A DNA stretch of 64,000 bases from Mariniphaga anaerophila. GTDB taxonomy: Bacteria > Bacteroidota > Bacteroidia > Bacteroidales > Prolixibacteraceae. The notes beneath the pieces were generated by a model. The model worked only from the letters and a program-made list of their open reading frames with translations. It was not told the DNA's origin and did no database searches. The position numbers and the translations under genes were made by a program. Numbering within the stretch: the first letter of the stretch is position 1; the number at the start of each line of letters is the position of its first letter. Shown here one piece after another: positions 9,077-16,994 of this stretch. The stretch lies in contig NZ_FQUM01000006.1 of assembly GCF_900129025.1 (NCBI RefSeq), positions 248,001-312,000 on the forward strand. Direction: 5' to 3'.

Positions 9077-9105
9077 AAACCCGGAGTGAAAACTTCGGGT
9101 TTTTT
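9077..9105 (+). terminator. Intrinsic terminator after pgk
   Basis: An 11-bp stem (9077-9087 with 9092-9102, one G-U) closes on a GAAA tetraloop and runs into six T. Clear Rho-independent terminator. Confidence 0.9.
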
Positions 9106-9148
9106 AGTGTAAAACAGCAAAAATAACGTAGCCGAAAAAACACCGATG

Positions 9149-9156
9149 TAATTTTG
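9149..9156 (+). promoter_or_regulatory. -7 box upstream of the DUF2892 gene
   Basis: TAATTTTG, full match to TAnnTTTG, about 65 bases before the ATG at 9222 and downstream of the pgk terminator. Confidence 0.55.
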
Positions 9157-9221
9157 GCAAGCAAGTTTAAACCTATTTTGATAAAAACCGTTCAAGTATT
9201 TAAATTCTAAAAAGCAGTATT

Positions 9222-9413
9222 ATGGAATGCAATGTAGGTTCTGTTGACAGGTTGTTGAGAATTATTGTTGGTTTGGTAGTTGCCATTGTAGGTGTAATTT
9301 TTGATAGTTGGTGGGGACTTGTTGGTTTGATTCCGCTATCTACCGGGCTGTTCAAGTTCTGTCCGCTTTACATTCCACTTAAAATCAACACTTCAGAAAA
9401 CAAGAAAAAGTAA
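9222..9413 (+). CDS. Small inner-membrane protein, DUF2892 family
   Basis: 63 aa. Pattern MECNVGSVDRLLRIIVG followed by two membrane helices (about 12-28 and 31-46) and FCPLYIPL matches the YgaP-type transmembrane domain (DUF2892), where the conserved N-terminal NVG.xDR and the FCP motif are typical. In E. coli the domain is fused to a rhodanese; here it stands alone. The role is unknown; a link to sulfur or thiosulfate handling is only suggested by the fused relatives. It has its own promoter box. Confidence 0.8.
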   Translation: MECNVGSVDRLLRIIVGLVVAIVGVIFDSWWGLVGLIPLSTGLFKFCPLYIPLKINTSENKKK

Positions 9414-9543
9414 ATCTGCCTTTTTTTGCCTGGCAAATAGTTTTTTTCTGAAAAAAGTTATCGCCTAAACAAATGTGTTTTAAGTGGGTTTGGTTGTGAA
9501 TATTGTCTGCAAAAGAATAAACAAACGAACTATTTCAATAGCC

Positions 9544-9576
9544 AAAAAAAAGGGGTGTCCACTTGAAGCACCCCTT
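9544..9576 (-). terminator. Intrinsic terminator after kbl
   Basis: Read on the minus strand: 8-bp stem AAGGGGTG/CACCCCTT (9569-9576 with 9550-9557), 11-base loop, then seven T (9544-9550). It starts ten bases after the kbl stop. Confidence 0.88.
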
Positions 9577-9586
9577 CTTTTCGAAA

Positions 9587-10774
9587 TTAAATAATTTTCA
9601 ACTCTTTCCCGACCTTTATAAAAGCATCTACAGCCGTATCAATTTCTTCAAAACTGTGGGCAGCCGAAAGCTGAACCCGAATACGGGCTTTACCGCGCGG
9701 AACTACCGGATAACAGAATCCGATTACGTAAACACCCTCTTTTAGTAATTCATCGGCAAACTTTATAGCCAGCGGCTCGTCGTATATCATTACCGGAACA
9801 ATTGCAGTATTTCCTTTCACCAGGTCGAATCCTGCTTTTTCCATTTTATCCCTGAAATATTTGGCATTCTCCATGGTTTTGGCAGGCAGTTTATCCGATT
9901 CGCCAAGTATTTCCAACACTTTTAACGTTGCACCAACTGTTGCCGGCGCCAGCGTGTTGGAAAACAAGTACGGACGTGAGCGCTGCCTCAACATTTCAAT
10001 AATTTCTTTCCGTCCCGAAGTACATCCTCCGTTTCCTCCTCCCAGCGCTTTTCCGAATGTTGTGGTAATAATATCAATTTTCCCAAGCAACCCGAAGTGC
10101 TCTGCTGTTCCACGACCGTTTTTCCCCACATAGCCGGTGGCGTGCGAATCATCAACCATCACCAACGCATCGTATTTATCGGCCAGTTCCACTATTTCTG
10201 GCAGTTTTGCCATATCACCGTCCATTGAAAAAACACCGTCGGTAACAATCAATCTGTATTTTGCCCCGGCAGCTTCTTTCAGGCAGTTTTCCAGCTCCTG
10301 CATGTTAGAATGCTTATACCGATAACGTTGCGCTTTACAAAGCCGCACGCCGTCGATAATGGATGCGTGGTTCAGCTCGTCAGAAATAATTGCCGAATCG
10401 TCACCGAGGAGTGGTTCGAAAACACCTCCGTTTGCATCAAAACATGCACAGTATAAAATGGTATCTTCCGTTCCCAGAAATTCCGAAACCTTTAATTCCA
10501 GTTCTTTGTGAATTTCCTGAGTACCGCAAATAAACCTGACTGAGGACAGTCCGAATCCCCAATAATTCATTATTTCCTGAGCTGCTTTTACCACTTCCGC
10601 ATGCTTTGCCAACCCAAGGTAGTTGTTGGCACAGAAGTTCAACACGGTTTCCCCTGATGTAACACGAATCTCTGAATCTTGTGCCGAGGAAATTATTCGT
10701 TCCGCTTTGTACAATCCCTGCTCCTTTAATTCTTCTAATGTTTTCAGCAGGTCTTCTTTCATTTGGCCGTACAT
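9587..10774 (-). CDS. kbl: Glycine C-acetyltransferase (2-amino-3-ketobutyrate CoA ligase)
   Basis: 395-aa PLP enzyme of the alpha-oxoamine synthase family, cleaving 2-amino-3-ketobutyrate with CoA to glycine and acetyl-CoA (threonine degradation). The NFCANNYLGL N-terminal motif, YCACFDANGG, VDDSHATGYVG and the PLP lysine in TTFGKALGG are visible. The CACFDANGG segment and N-terminus favour Kbl over serine palmitoyltransferase, BioF or HemA. Threonine dehydrogenase is not in the window. Own promoter (10806-10835) and terminator, so monocistronic. Confidence 0.9.
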   Translation of the reverse strand: MYGQMKEDLLKTLEELKEQGLYKAERIISSAQDSEIRVTSGETVLNFCANNYLGLAKHAEVVKAAQEIMNYWGFGLSSVRFICGTQEIHKELELKVSEFLGTEDTILYCACFDANGGVFEPLLGDDSAIISDELNHASIIDGVRLCKAQRYRYKHSNMQELENCLKEAAGAKYRLIVTDGVFSMDGDMAKLPEIVELADKYDALVMVDDSHATGYVGKNGRGTAEHFGLLGKIDIITTTFGKALGGGNGGCTSGRKEIIEMLRQRSRPYLFSNTLAPATVGATLKVLEILGESDKLPAKTMENAKYFRDKMEKAGFDLVKGNTAIVPVMIYDEPLAIKFADELLKEGVYVIGFCYPVVPRGKARIRVQLSAAHSFEEIDTAVDAFIKVGKELKII

Positions 10775-10805
10775 AAATATTGTATTTTAGTGTTATTATC
10801 TCTTT

Positions 10806-10835
10806 GCAAAAGTCTGATTAAACGCTGTGTGGCAA
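10806..10835 (-). promoter_or_regulatory. Candidate kbl promoter
   Basis: TTG (10833-10835), 18-base spacer, then GACTTTTGC (10806-10814), one base from TAnnTTTGC. About 30 bases before the ATG. The 364-base gap between kbl and the DUF177 gene holds these divergent promoters and no other gene that I can see. Confidence 0.45.
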
Positions 10836-11112
10836 GCTCCTATTTTCAAACAAACTACCGGCTGAGTTCTATGTCATCCCAGGCAAGTTTCTCCCGAGCT
10901 TTTTAGCATTCCTGCAAATTTTAACAATTCTTTTCTATTCGAAAAATAAGATCCACAAAATAAAAAAACATATTTCAGATAAAGCGTGATAAAAGGCAGA
11001 ATTGATTTTTCAGAGGAAGGTTTCAGGTAATCAATTCTCCCTTAAAAAGATAAATACATGAAATTAACACATGATTTATAAGAATACCTTTCCCCCATTT
11101 CCAAAAAATTTA

Positions 11113-11120
11113 TACTTTTG
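11113..11120 (+). promoter_or_regulatory. -7 box of the DUF177-rpmF promoter
   Basis: TACTTTTG, full match, followed by C. It places the start codon of the DUF177 gene at the ATG at 11139 rather than at the in-frame TTG at 11118, which overlaps the box. Confidence 0.6.
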
Positions 11121-11138
11121 CAACACTTTTTTCGAACC

Positions 11139-11663
11139 ATGGGCTGGAGATCAAAATACGATGTGGAATTTAAAGGTCTGAAAGAAGGCCTGCACGAGTT
11201 CGAATTTGAAATTCGAGACGAGTTCTTTGAACACTTTGAACAAGGGCTGATTAGCGTTGGCAACGTTGACGTAAAAGTGAAGCTCGAAAAACGGAGTTCG
11301 TTTTTAAAGCTGCACTTTAAACTGAAAGGATGGGTAGAACTCACCTGCGACCGTTGCCTCGAAAATTACAGACAGAAGATAAAGCATAAGAGTGAACTTT
11401 TTGTAAAGTTTGGCGAAAGCGATTACGAAGATGATGAAATCGTATGGGTTTCGCCCGAAAAGAACCAGATTAACCTGGCTCAGCTGATTTACGAATACAT
11501 TATACTCAGCATTCCAATCAGGCATGTTCATCCCGAAAAAAAAGGAGTTAGCGGATGCGATGCTGAAATGCTGGAGAAATTAAAAAAATACGAACATAAA
11601 GAAGAAGAAAAACAGGATACCGATCCGCGATGGGCGGCCCTGAAAAACTGGAATAATAATTAA
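11139..11663 (+). CDS. DUF177 (YceD) family protein
   Basis: 174 aa. The TCDRCLENY segment, with its CxxC, and the acidic middle (GESDYEDDEIVWV) are the hallmark of DUF177/YceD, usually encoded next to rpmF, as here (12 bases before it). In plants and E. coli relatives affect 23S rRNA accumulation or ribosome assembly. The role in this organism is inferred from that. An Asp/Glu- and Lys-rich tail follows a CD dipeptide near residue 140. Start chosen at 11139 because the promoter box overlaps the upstream TTG. Confidence 0.85.
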   Translation: MGWRSKYDVEFKGLKEGLHEFEFEIRDEFFEHFEQGLISVGNVDVKVKLEKRSSFLKLHFKLKGWVELTCDRCLENYRQKIKHKSELFVKFGESDYEDDEIVWVSPEKNQINLAQLIYEYIILSIPIRHVHPEKKGVSGCDAEMLEKLKKYEHKEEEKQDTDPRWAALKNWNNN

Positions 11664-11675
11664 ATTTGAAATATC

Positions 11676-11861
11676 ATGGCACATCCAAAGAGCAAAACAT
11701 CGAAAACGAGAAGGGATAAAAGACGTACACATTACAAAGCCACCCTTCCTACCCTTGCTACTTGTTCAAACTGCGGAGCAACGGTAAAATATCATCACAT
11801 TTGTCCTGAATGCGGATACTACAGAGGCAAACAGGTAATTGAAAAAGACATTGCAGTTTAA
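11676..11861 (+). CDS. rpmF: 50S ribosomal protein L32
   Basis: 61 aa. Basic N-terminus MAHPKSKTSKTRRDKRRTHY and a four-Cys zinc ribbon (CSNC and CPEC) are diagnostic of L32. This is the zinc-binding form rather than a C-minus paralogue. Co-transcribed with the DUF177 gene, and followed three bases later by a strong terminator that separates it from fabH. Confidence 0.96.
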   Translation: MAHPKSKTSKTRRDKRRTHYKATLPTLATCSNCGATVKYHHICPECGYYRGKQVIEKDIAV

Positions 11862-11863
11862 AG

Positions 11864-11895
11864 AAACTGGTCAGATAATCTGGCCAGTTTTTTTT
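11864..11895 (+). terminator. Intrinsic terminator after rpmF
   Basis: Twelve-pair stem (11864-11875 with 11879-11890, one U-G) with a three-base loop and eight T at 11888-11895. The stem begins three bases after the stop codon. Confidence 0.9.
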
Positions 11896-12046
11896 GTCTT
11901 ATAAGCAGACTTTTCGAACCCCACAATTAATTGTTCAACAAAAACTTAAGTATTATTTAATATCCGCCCCCTTTCTTGCCGGCAAAATACATTCTCGTCT
12001 TATATTCATTATATCTTCGCAGCCTTAATTACAAACTTTCATTTCA

Positions 12047-13048
12047 ATGGCAAAAATCAGGGCAGCAATTACCGGCGTAGGCGCTTACTTACCAGAATAC
12101 AGATTAACCAATGACGAGCTGAGTACCATGGTCGATACCTCAGACGAATGGATTATGCAGCGCATTGGGATTAAAGAACGCCGTATTCTGAAGGACGAAG
12201 GAAAAGCTACCAGTTTTATGGGAGAAGAAGCAGTAAAAGAACTGCTAAAAAAAACAAACACTTCGCCAGACGATGTGGATGTACTTATTTGCGCCACCAT
12301 TACTCCCGACATGCCATTTCCGGCAACTGCCAATATCATAGCTCATAAAGCGGGCATTCGCAATGCCTGGAGTTTCGATCTTAATGCTGCCTGTTCAGGA
12401 TTCATTTTTGCTCTGGCAACGGCCACCCAGTTTATTGAATCGGGCCGGTACCGCAAAGTAATTGTAGTAGGTGCAGATAAAATGTCGGCAATTACCAATT
12501 ACACTGACCGCACAACCTGTCCACTTTTTGGTGATGCCGGAACTGCGGTAATGCTGGAACCAACCCACGAAGATGTTGGCATAGTCGACTACATCCATCG
12601 GGTAAACGGGCTTGGGCGCCACCACCTGCACATGAAAGCCGGCGGTTCTATGCGACCGGCCTCGTGCGAGACAGTAGAAAACGGAGAGCACTACATCTAC
12701 CAGGATGGCCAAACCGTTTTTAAATATGCAGTTACGGGAATGGCAGATGTAGCCGCTGAAATAATGGAACGCCACCAGCTACATTCAGACGATGTTTCCT
12801 GGCTCGTCCCCCACCAGGCCAACATGCGAATAATTGATGCCACCGCCAGAAGAATGGGGCTCAACAAAGACAAGGTAATGATCAACATCACGAAATACGG
12901 CAATACAACTGCTGCAACAATTCCTCTTTGCTTGTGGGACTACGAAAAACAGCTAAAAAAAGGAGACAAAATAATTCTTGCTGCTTTTGGAGCCGGATTT
13001 ACCTGGGGAAGCGTTTACCTGAAATGGGCGTACGACACACCTCAATAA
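12047..13048 (+). CDS. fabH: Beta-ketoacyl-ACP synthase III
   Basis: 333 aa. Starts fatty acid synthesis by condensing an acyl-CoA with malonyl-ACP. The catalytic triad is visible: C116 in NAACSGF, H256 in VPHQANMRI and N286 in [11 protein letters not shown]. Length and the C-terminal GAGFTWGS are typical. Placement after DUF177-rpmF is a common bacterial order (plsX is not present here). Because of the terminator after rpmF it needs its own promoter or readthrough; TATCTTCG at 12012-12019 is a near match to the -7 box. The 250 bases after fabH show no gene. Confidence 0.94.
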   Translation: MAKIRAAITGVGAYLPEYRLTNDELSTMVDTSDEWIMQRIGIKERRILKDEGKATSFMGEEAVKELLKKTNTSPDDVDVLICATITPDMPFPATANIIAHKAGIRNAWSFDLNAACSGFIFALATATQFIESGRYRKVIVVGADKMSAITNYTDRTTCPLFGDAGTAVMLEPTHEDVGIVDYIHRVNGLGRHHLHMKAGGSMRPASCETVENGEHYIYQDGQTVFKYAVTGMADVAAEIMERHQLHSDDVSWLVPHQANMRIIDATARRMGLNKDKVMINITKYGNTTAATIPLCLWDYEKQLKKGDKIILAAFGAGFTWGSVYLKWAYDTPQ

Positions 13049-13298
13049 ACCTGTAAGTTTTTTAGAACTCATTGTAGCCAACCTGCCTTTTGTTCAAACA
13101 CATTAAAATTGCATACAACTATTGTTGTACACAGAATTATTTGTAATTTCAGCCGGATTTTAAAAAAACTGAAAAATATTTTCCGCAAAAATCTGTTTTC
13201 TTGGGGGAATACAAATCAGTATAAATCGTTTTAAGCTATTTATTCTGAAGAAATAAGAACAGCAAATACGATTCGGACGCTAAGAACATCTTTTAAAA

Positions 13299-13706
13299 AT
13301 GAAATTTAAAATGGCAAAGCAAACATCAAACTACAACGACAACCTCAACCAATCCATAAACATCATTGACGAAGGGACACTTATAAAAGGTGACATTTCA
13401 GCCAATGGAGACATTCGGATTGACGGGGAACTGAATGGGAACATCAACGCCAAAGGGAGGCTTGTGATTGGCCCGAAAGGGAAAGTTGAAGGAGAGATAA
13501 ATTGCAGTAACATCGAAGTTTCAGGGTATATTAAGGGGAAAGTTACCGTGTCTGAATTGCTTACCATGAAATCATCTGCACGCATTTACGGAGATGTAGT
13601 TGCCGGAAAACTGTCGGTAGAACCGGGTTCGCTTTTCACCGGAACCTGTACCATGGGAGATTCCAAAGGGAAAGATGAAAAAACAACTCAAAAAGAACAA
13701 AAATAA
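13299..13706 (+). CDS. Bactofilin (polymer-forming cytoskeletal protein)
   Basis: 135 aa. A right-handed beta-helix of short repeats (GDISANGDIRIDGELNGNINAKG... VIGPKGKVEGEINC... VSGYIKGKVT... IYGDVVAGKLSVEPGS) flanked by polar tails is the bactofilin (DUF583) pattern. These proteins polymerise without nucleotide and scaffold cell-wall or envelope machinery. A second in-frame ATG at 13311 is possible. The last 32 bases overlap the AtpZ-like gene in another frame, so the two are linked in translation. No peptidase partner (M23) is adjacent. Confidence 0.88.
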   Translation: MKFKMAKQTSNYNDNLNQSINIIDEGTLIKGDISANGDIRIDGELNGNINAKGRLVIGPKGKVEGEINCSNIEVSGYIKGKVTVSELLTMKSSARIYGDVVAGKLSVEPGSLFTGTCTMGDSKGKDEKTTQKEQK

Positions 13707-13896
13707 ATTCGATTCCTTCATTCGTTACTCCAGCCTGGCTTTTGAAATGATGGCGATAATTGCCCTTGGAACATTTCTGGGGTTTAAAATCGACCAATGG
13801 ATGAACAACGAATTTAAAGGATTTACACTAGGCCTTATGATACTGTCGGTAATCGGCTCGGTAGCATACGCCATTCGAAACCTCTTAAAAAAATGA
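13675..13896 (+). CDS. AtpZ/AtpI-type ATP synthase accessory membrane protein
   Basis: 73 aa with two membrane helices (about 21-41 and 48-66) and a Lys-rich N-terminus. The GTFLGFKIDQWM segment between them matches the small AtpZ/AtpI family encoded before atpB in many bacteria, thought to help c-ring assembly or carry Mg/Ca. It begins inside the bactofilin gene and ends overlapping the next gene by ATGA, so bactofilin, this gene and the next are translated as a coupled block. Confidence 0.75.
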   Translation: MKKQLKKNKNKFDSFIRYSSLAFEMMAIIALGTFLGFKIDQWMNNEFKGFTLGLMILSVIGSVAYAIRNLLKK

Positions 13897-14291
13897 AAAA
13901 AACGTTCCCTAAATTCTTCACAAAAGCAATTACAGCAGCCGCAATTCTGGCATTTCTCGGATGGGTTGCATTCAACTTTATTTTTACCGGGCAGTACCTG
14001 CCTGTTTTACCTTGGATGCTTATTTTCTTTTTAGTGGTGACACTCGTTTCGTATTACTCTCAGGTTCGTGTGGCACAAAACGACCCGGCCCGCTTTCCCA
14101 GAACAACCATGCTGGTTTCATTTTTACGACTGGTAGTTTATTCTGCCTTTGCCTTCGGATACCTGGCCAAAAGACCGGAAAAAGCAGCTGTTTTTGTAGT
14201 TTGCCTTGCAATTACCTATCTGGTATTTACATTTATTGAAGTTTCGGATCTTTCGCGAGTTTCACGGAAGTCAAAAACCCGGGAAAAGTAG
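13893..14291 (+). CDS. Membrane protein of the atp cluster (subunit I-like)
   Basis: 132 aa with four hydrophobic helices (about 10-30, 38-56, 72-90 and 97-117) and a basic tail (SRVSRKSKTREK). Position between the AtpZ-like gene and atpB, with an ATGA overlap upstream, matches the second small membrane gene (AtpI/subunit I type) of ATP synthase operons. I do not recognise a firm sequence signature, so assembly or regulatory function is inferred from context. Confidence 0.55.
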   Translation: MKKTFPKFFTKAITAAAILAFLGWVAFNFIFTGQYLPVLPWMLIFFLVVTLVSYYSQVRVAQNDPARFPRTTMLVSFLRLVVYSAFAFGYLAKRPEKAAVFVVCLAITYLVFTFIEVSDLSRVSRKSKTREK

Positions 14292-14384
14292 ACAGAAATT
14301 AGCCCCGATCTTTAAAAAAATATAAAAAAATCTTTTAATAATGGATTAATACCCAAATAAATCACCCCACGTGGAAAAATACTG

Positions 14385-14392
14385 TATTTTTG
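14385..14392 (+). promoter_or_regulatory. -7 box of an internal promoter for atpB onwards
   Basis: TATTTTTG, full match, followed by C, 24 bases before the ATG at 14417. It allows core ATP synthase genes to be transcribed separately from bactofilin and the accessory genes. Confidence 0.55.
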
Positions 14393-14416
14393 CGTAGCTC
14401 AAATAACAAGAAAGCT

Positions 14417-15541
14417 ATGTTTATTTTAGACAAGAGGTGGGGGTTATTATTAACCTTTATACTAACGGTATTTTGGGTAGATCCATTAATTGCCCGGGGA
14501 GAAGAAGCTCATGGCAGTTATTCAGGAGAAAAAGAACACGCAGAAGAGAAATTTGACGCAGGACATTTTGTAATTGAGCATGTTTTAGATGCGTACGAAT
14601 GGCACATTGCCTCTGTTGGCGAAACGCACATAACCGTGCCACTTCCTGTAATTCTCTTCAGCCGGCATCCCGAACTACACGAAGGCAAAAAGCTGCATGT
14701 TTTTATGTCTTCCAAATTTCATCATGGACACGATGACTACATGGGGTTTCGAATTTCAGCAAGCGAAAAAAACAAAGGCAAAATTGTAGAACTCGACAAC
14801 CAGGGGCAGGAACTCGGAAAGCCGCTGGATCTTTCCATTACCAAAACAATTACCGGAGTTCTGGTTTCTGTTGTGGTATTGTTTTCCCTTTTGTTTGCGG
14901 CCGTTCGAACCGCCAAACACAACCGGGGAAAAGCGCCGTCTGGAGTCCAAAACCTTATTGAGCCGGTTATTGTTTTTATCCGCGATGAAATTGCAAAACC
15001 TTCAATTGGTGAAAAGAAGTACAAAAAGTTTATGCCCCCGCTCCTTACGCTCTTCTTTTTTATACTGCTAAATAATTTACTGGGATTGATTCCCATTTTC
15101 CCTTTTGGAGCCAACGTTACCGGGAATATTGCCATAACAATGGTTTTGGCGCTGTTTACTTTTTTTGTTACCAACCTCAGGGGCAACAAGCATTACTGGA
15201 AAGAAATATTCAATCCGGATGTACCCATGTGGCTAAAAATCCCGATTCCGTTAATGCCATTGCTGGAAATATCGGGAATGATAACAAAACCATTTGTATT
15301 GATGGTTCGTTTGTTTGCCAACATGCTGGCAGGCCACCTCATTGTTACGGTTTTTCTTAGCCTGATCTTTATTTTTAGCAGCCTGATGGGGCCAATTGCC
15401 GGATACGGCGTAAGTCCGGTTTCAGTATTATTTGCAGTGTTTATTATGCTGCTCGACGTTTTAGTTTCGTTCATACAAGCTTATGTTTTTACTCTGCTTT
15501 CAGCCATCTATTTTGGAATGGCCACGGCAGAACATCATTAA
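14417..15541 (+). CDS. atpB: ATP synthase F0 subunit a
   Basis: 374 aa from the ATG at 14417; an upstream in-frame TTG overlaps the promoter box and is unlikely. Proton half-channel of F0. The essential Arg is R298 in MVRLFANMLAGH, and the surrounding helices (about 207-370) are standard. The first 140 residues are an added region: a signal-like hydrophobic stretch (8-20), then a His/Glu-rich segment (HEGKK, HHGHDD) likely outside the membrane. Such long N-termini are usual in Bacteroidota and absent from E. coli. Confidence 0.93.
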   Translation: MFILDKRWGLLLTFILTVFWVDPLIARGEEAHGSYSGEKEHAEEKFDAGHFVIEHVLDAYEWHIASVGETHITVPLPVILFSRHPELHEGKKLHVFMSSKFHHGHDDYMGFRISASEKNKGKIVELDNQGQELGKPLDLSITKTITGVLVSVVVLFSLLFAAVRTAKHNRGKAPSGVQNLIEPVIVFIRDEIAKPSIGEKKYKKFMPPLLTLFFFILLNNLLGLIPIFPFGANVTGNIAITMVLALFTFFVTNLRGNKHYWKEIFNPDVPMWLKIPIPLMPLLEISGMITKPFVLMVRLFANMLAGHLIVTVFLSLIFIFSSLMGPIAGYGVSPVSVLFAVFIMLLDVLVSFIQAYVFTLLSAIYFGMATAEHH

Positions 15542-15565
15542 TATTAATTTTTAAAATTAGATGCT

Positions 15566-15838
15566 ATGTTATCAATGGTTTTGAGCATTTTGCTACAAGT
15601 TTCAGAAGCGGCAGCTAAAGCTAACTTTAGTGAACTTGGCGCTGCTTTTGGTGCAGGAATTATTGCTTTCGGTGCGGCCTACGGAATCAGCCGTATTGGT
15701 TCAAGTGCTATGGAAGCAATTGCCCGGCAACCTGAAGCAAGCGGCGACATCCGCTCTAACATGATTGTTTCAGCGGCGTTAATCGAAGGAGTTTGTTTCT
15801 TCGCAGTTATCGTTTGTGCGCTTATTCTGTTTGTGTAG
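15566..15838 (+). CDS. atpE: ATP synthase F0 subunit c
   Basis: 90 aa, two-helix hairpin. The cytoplasmic loop RQP (54-56) contacts the rotor stalk, and the ion-carrying Glu is E74 in ALIEGVCFF. The residue after it is Gly, not the Ser/Thr of Na+-binding c-rings, so H+ coupling is the better reading. An earlier ATG at 15561 is out of frame. A strong hairpin follows 13 bases after the stop. Confidence 0.95.
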   Translation: MLSMVLSILLQVSEAAAKANFSELGAAFGAGIIAFGAAYGISRIGSSAMEAIARQPEASGDIRSNMIVSAALIEGVCFFAVIVCALILFV

Positions 15839-15850
15839 CGACCTTATTTC

Positions 15851-15890
15851 GGCAACAATTTTTGGGATTGCCAAAGATTGTTGCCCTTTT
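15851..15890 (+). other. Strong hairpin between atpE and atpF
   Basis: GGCAACAAT (15851-15859) pairs with ATTGTTGCC (15877-15885), and the stem continues inward for six more pairs (one U-G) to a five-base GATTG loop, 15 pairs in total, followed by CTTTT. It looks like a weak terminator or an mRNA 3'-end stabiliser inside the atp operon. It would raise atpE over downstream genes, as the c subunit is needed in many copies. The function is inference. Confidence 0.75.
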
Positions 15891-15928
15891 ACAGAACTCA
15901 GAAATTAAAAAATATAAATCAGAAAGAT

Positions 15929-16423
15929 ATGGAACTGGTTACTCCGAATTTAGGAACAATTTTTTGGATGGTCATCATCTTTGGAGTGGTGGCATTTGTG
16001 TTGAAAAAATTCGCATGGAGACCCATTCTTAATGCTTTAACCGAGCGGGAAGAGTCCATTGAAAACGCATTGCACGAAGCCGAAAGAGCCCGGAAAGAAA
16101 TGGCGAAGCTGAAAGCAGGAAACGAACAGCTTTTGGCCGAAGCCCGGAAGGAAAAAGAAAGCATCCTCAGGGAAGCCATGAATTTAAAGGATGGCATTAT
16201 TGCCGAAGCAAAAGACAAGGCTGCTGCCGAAACTCAAAAAAACATAGAAAACGCCAGGCAGCAAATCGAAAACGAAAAAGCAAAAGCCATTAACGAAATG
16301 AAGCAACAAATGTCGGAACTTTCGTTGCTTATTGCAGAAAAAGTCATTCGAAAAGAAATGGCCGACAACAAACAGCAGCAGGAAATGGTTAATAAGCTGG
16401 TTGAAGGAATAAAACTGAATTGA
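15929..16423 (+). CDS. atpF: ATP synthase F0 subunit b
   Basis: 164 aa. One N-terminal membrane helix (about 9-25, FWMVIIFGVVAFVL) followed by FAWRPI and a long charged coiled coil (EREESIENALHEAERARKEM...), the peripheral stator stalk. The start MELVTPNLGTIFWM (15929) is the usual one; the frame stays open 17 codons upstream into the hairpin region without homology-like sequence. It lies five bases before atpH. Confidence 0.92.
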   Translation: MELVTPNLGTIFWMVIIFGVVAFVLKKFAWRPILNALTEREESIENALHEAERARKEMAKLKAGNEQLLAEARKEKESILREAMNLKDGIIAEAKDKAAAETQKNIENARQQIENEKAKAINEMKQQMSELSLLIAEKVIRKEMADNKQQQEMVNKLVEGIKLN

Positions 16424-16427
16424 GAAA

Positions 16428-16973
16428 ATGAGTGAAAGCGCAATTACGGTAAGATATGCCAAAGCTCTTTTTTCGCTGGCAAAAGAAAAAGGCAAGCTTA
16501 ACCAGTTGAAAGAAGACATGGAGCTGATCTCAGATGCCTGCAGCCACTCCGAAGAATTTATACTGTTACTGAAAAGCCCGGTGGTAAAAACTTCGGAAAA
16601 GACAAACATCATTCAACTCATTTTTCAGGAGAAAATAAAAGAACTCTCCCTTCAATTTCTTGAACTGGTTATTAAAAACAGGCGAGAACATCTTATTCCT
16701 TCGATGTGCCGGAGTGTTTTAACGCTCATTAGAAAAGAAAAGGGCATTAAAACAGCAGTAATTACCACAGCCCAGGCTTTTGATCAGGAGTTTCTGGACA
16801 AGGCAACAAAAATTCTGGAAAAAGAAATGGGGACAAAAGTTGAACTCGCAGCAAAAGTAAACCCGAACCTCATTGGAGGAATGGTTTTGCGAATTGACGA
16901 CAAACAATACGATGCCAGCATTTTAACGCAACTCAGAAAACTGAAGCAGGAAATGCTGAAAGCACAATTGTAA
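16428..16973 (+). CDS. atpH: ATP synthase F1 subunit delta
   Basis: 181 aa. N-terminal YAKALFSLAKEKG and C-terminal NPNLIGGMVLRIDDKQYDASI segments are the two signatures of the delta/OSCP family that caps the alpha3beta3 head and binds the b stalk. Starts five bases after atpF and ends 21 bases before atpA. Confidence 0.93.
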   Translation: MSESAITVRYAKALFSLAKEKGKLNQLKEDMELISDACSHSEEFILLLKSPVVKTSEKTNIIQLIFQEKIKELSLQFLELVIKNRREHLIPSMCRSVLTLIRKEKGIKTAVITTAQAFDQEFLDKATKILEKEMGTKVELAAKVNPNLIGGMVLRIDDKQYDASILTQLRKLKQEMLKAQL

Positions 16974-16994
16974 AATAAAAAGAAAGTATTAAAA

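Noticed and set aside
9421-9450. TTGCCTGGCAA palindrome after the DUF2892 gene as a terminator
   Set aside because: Stem of five pairs with a one-base centre cannot form a proper hairpin loop; T-tracts are near but not placed right.
15793-16032. 79-codon ORF spanning the atpE-atpF junction
   Set aside because: Overlaps the end of atpE, the hairpin and the start of atpF in another frame; no gene-like features.
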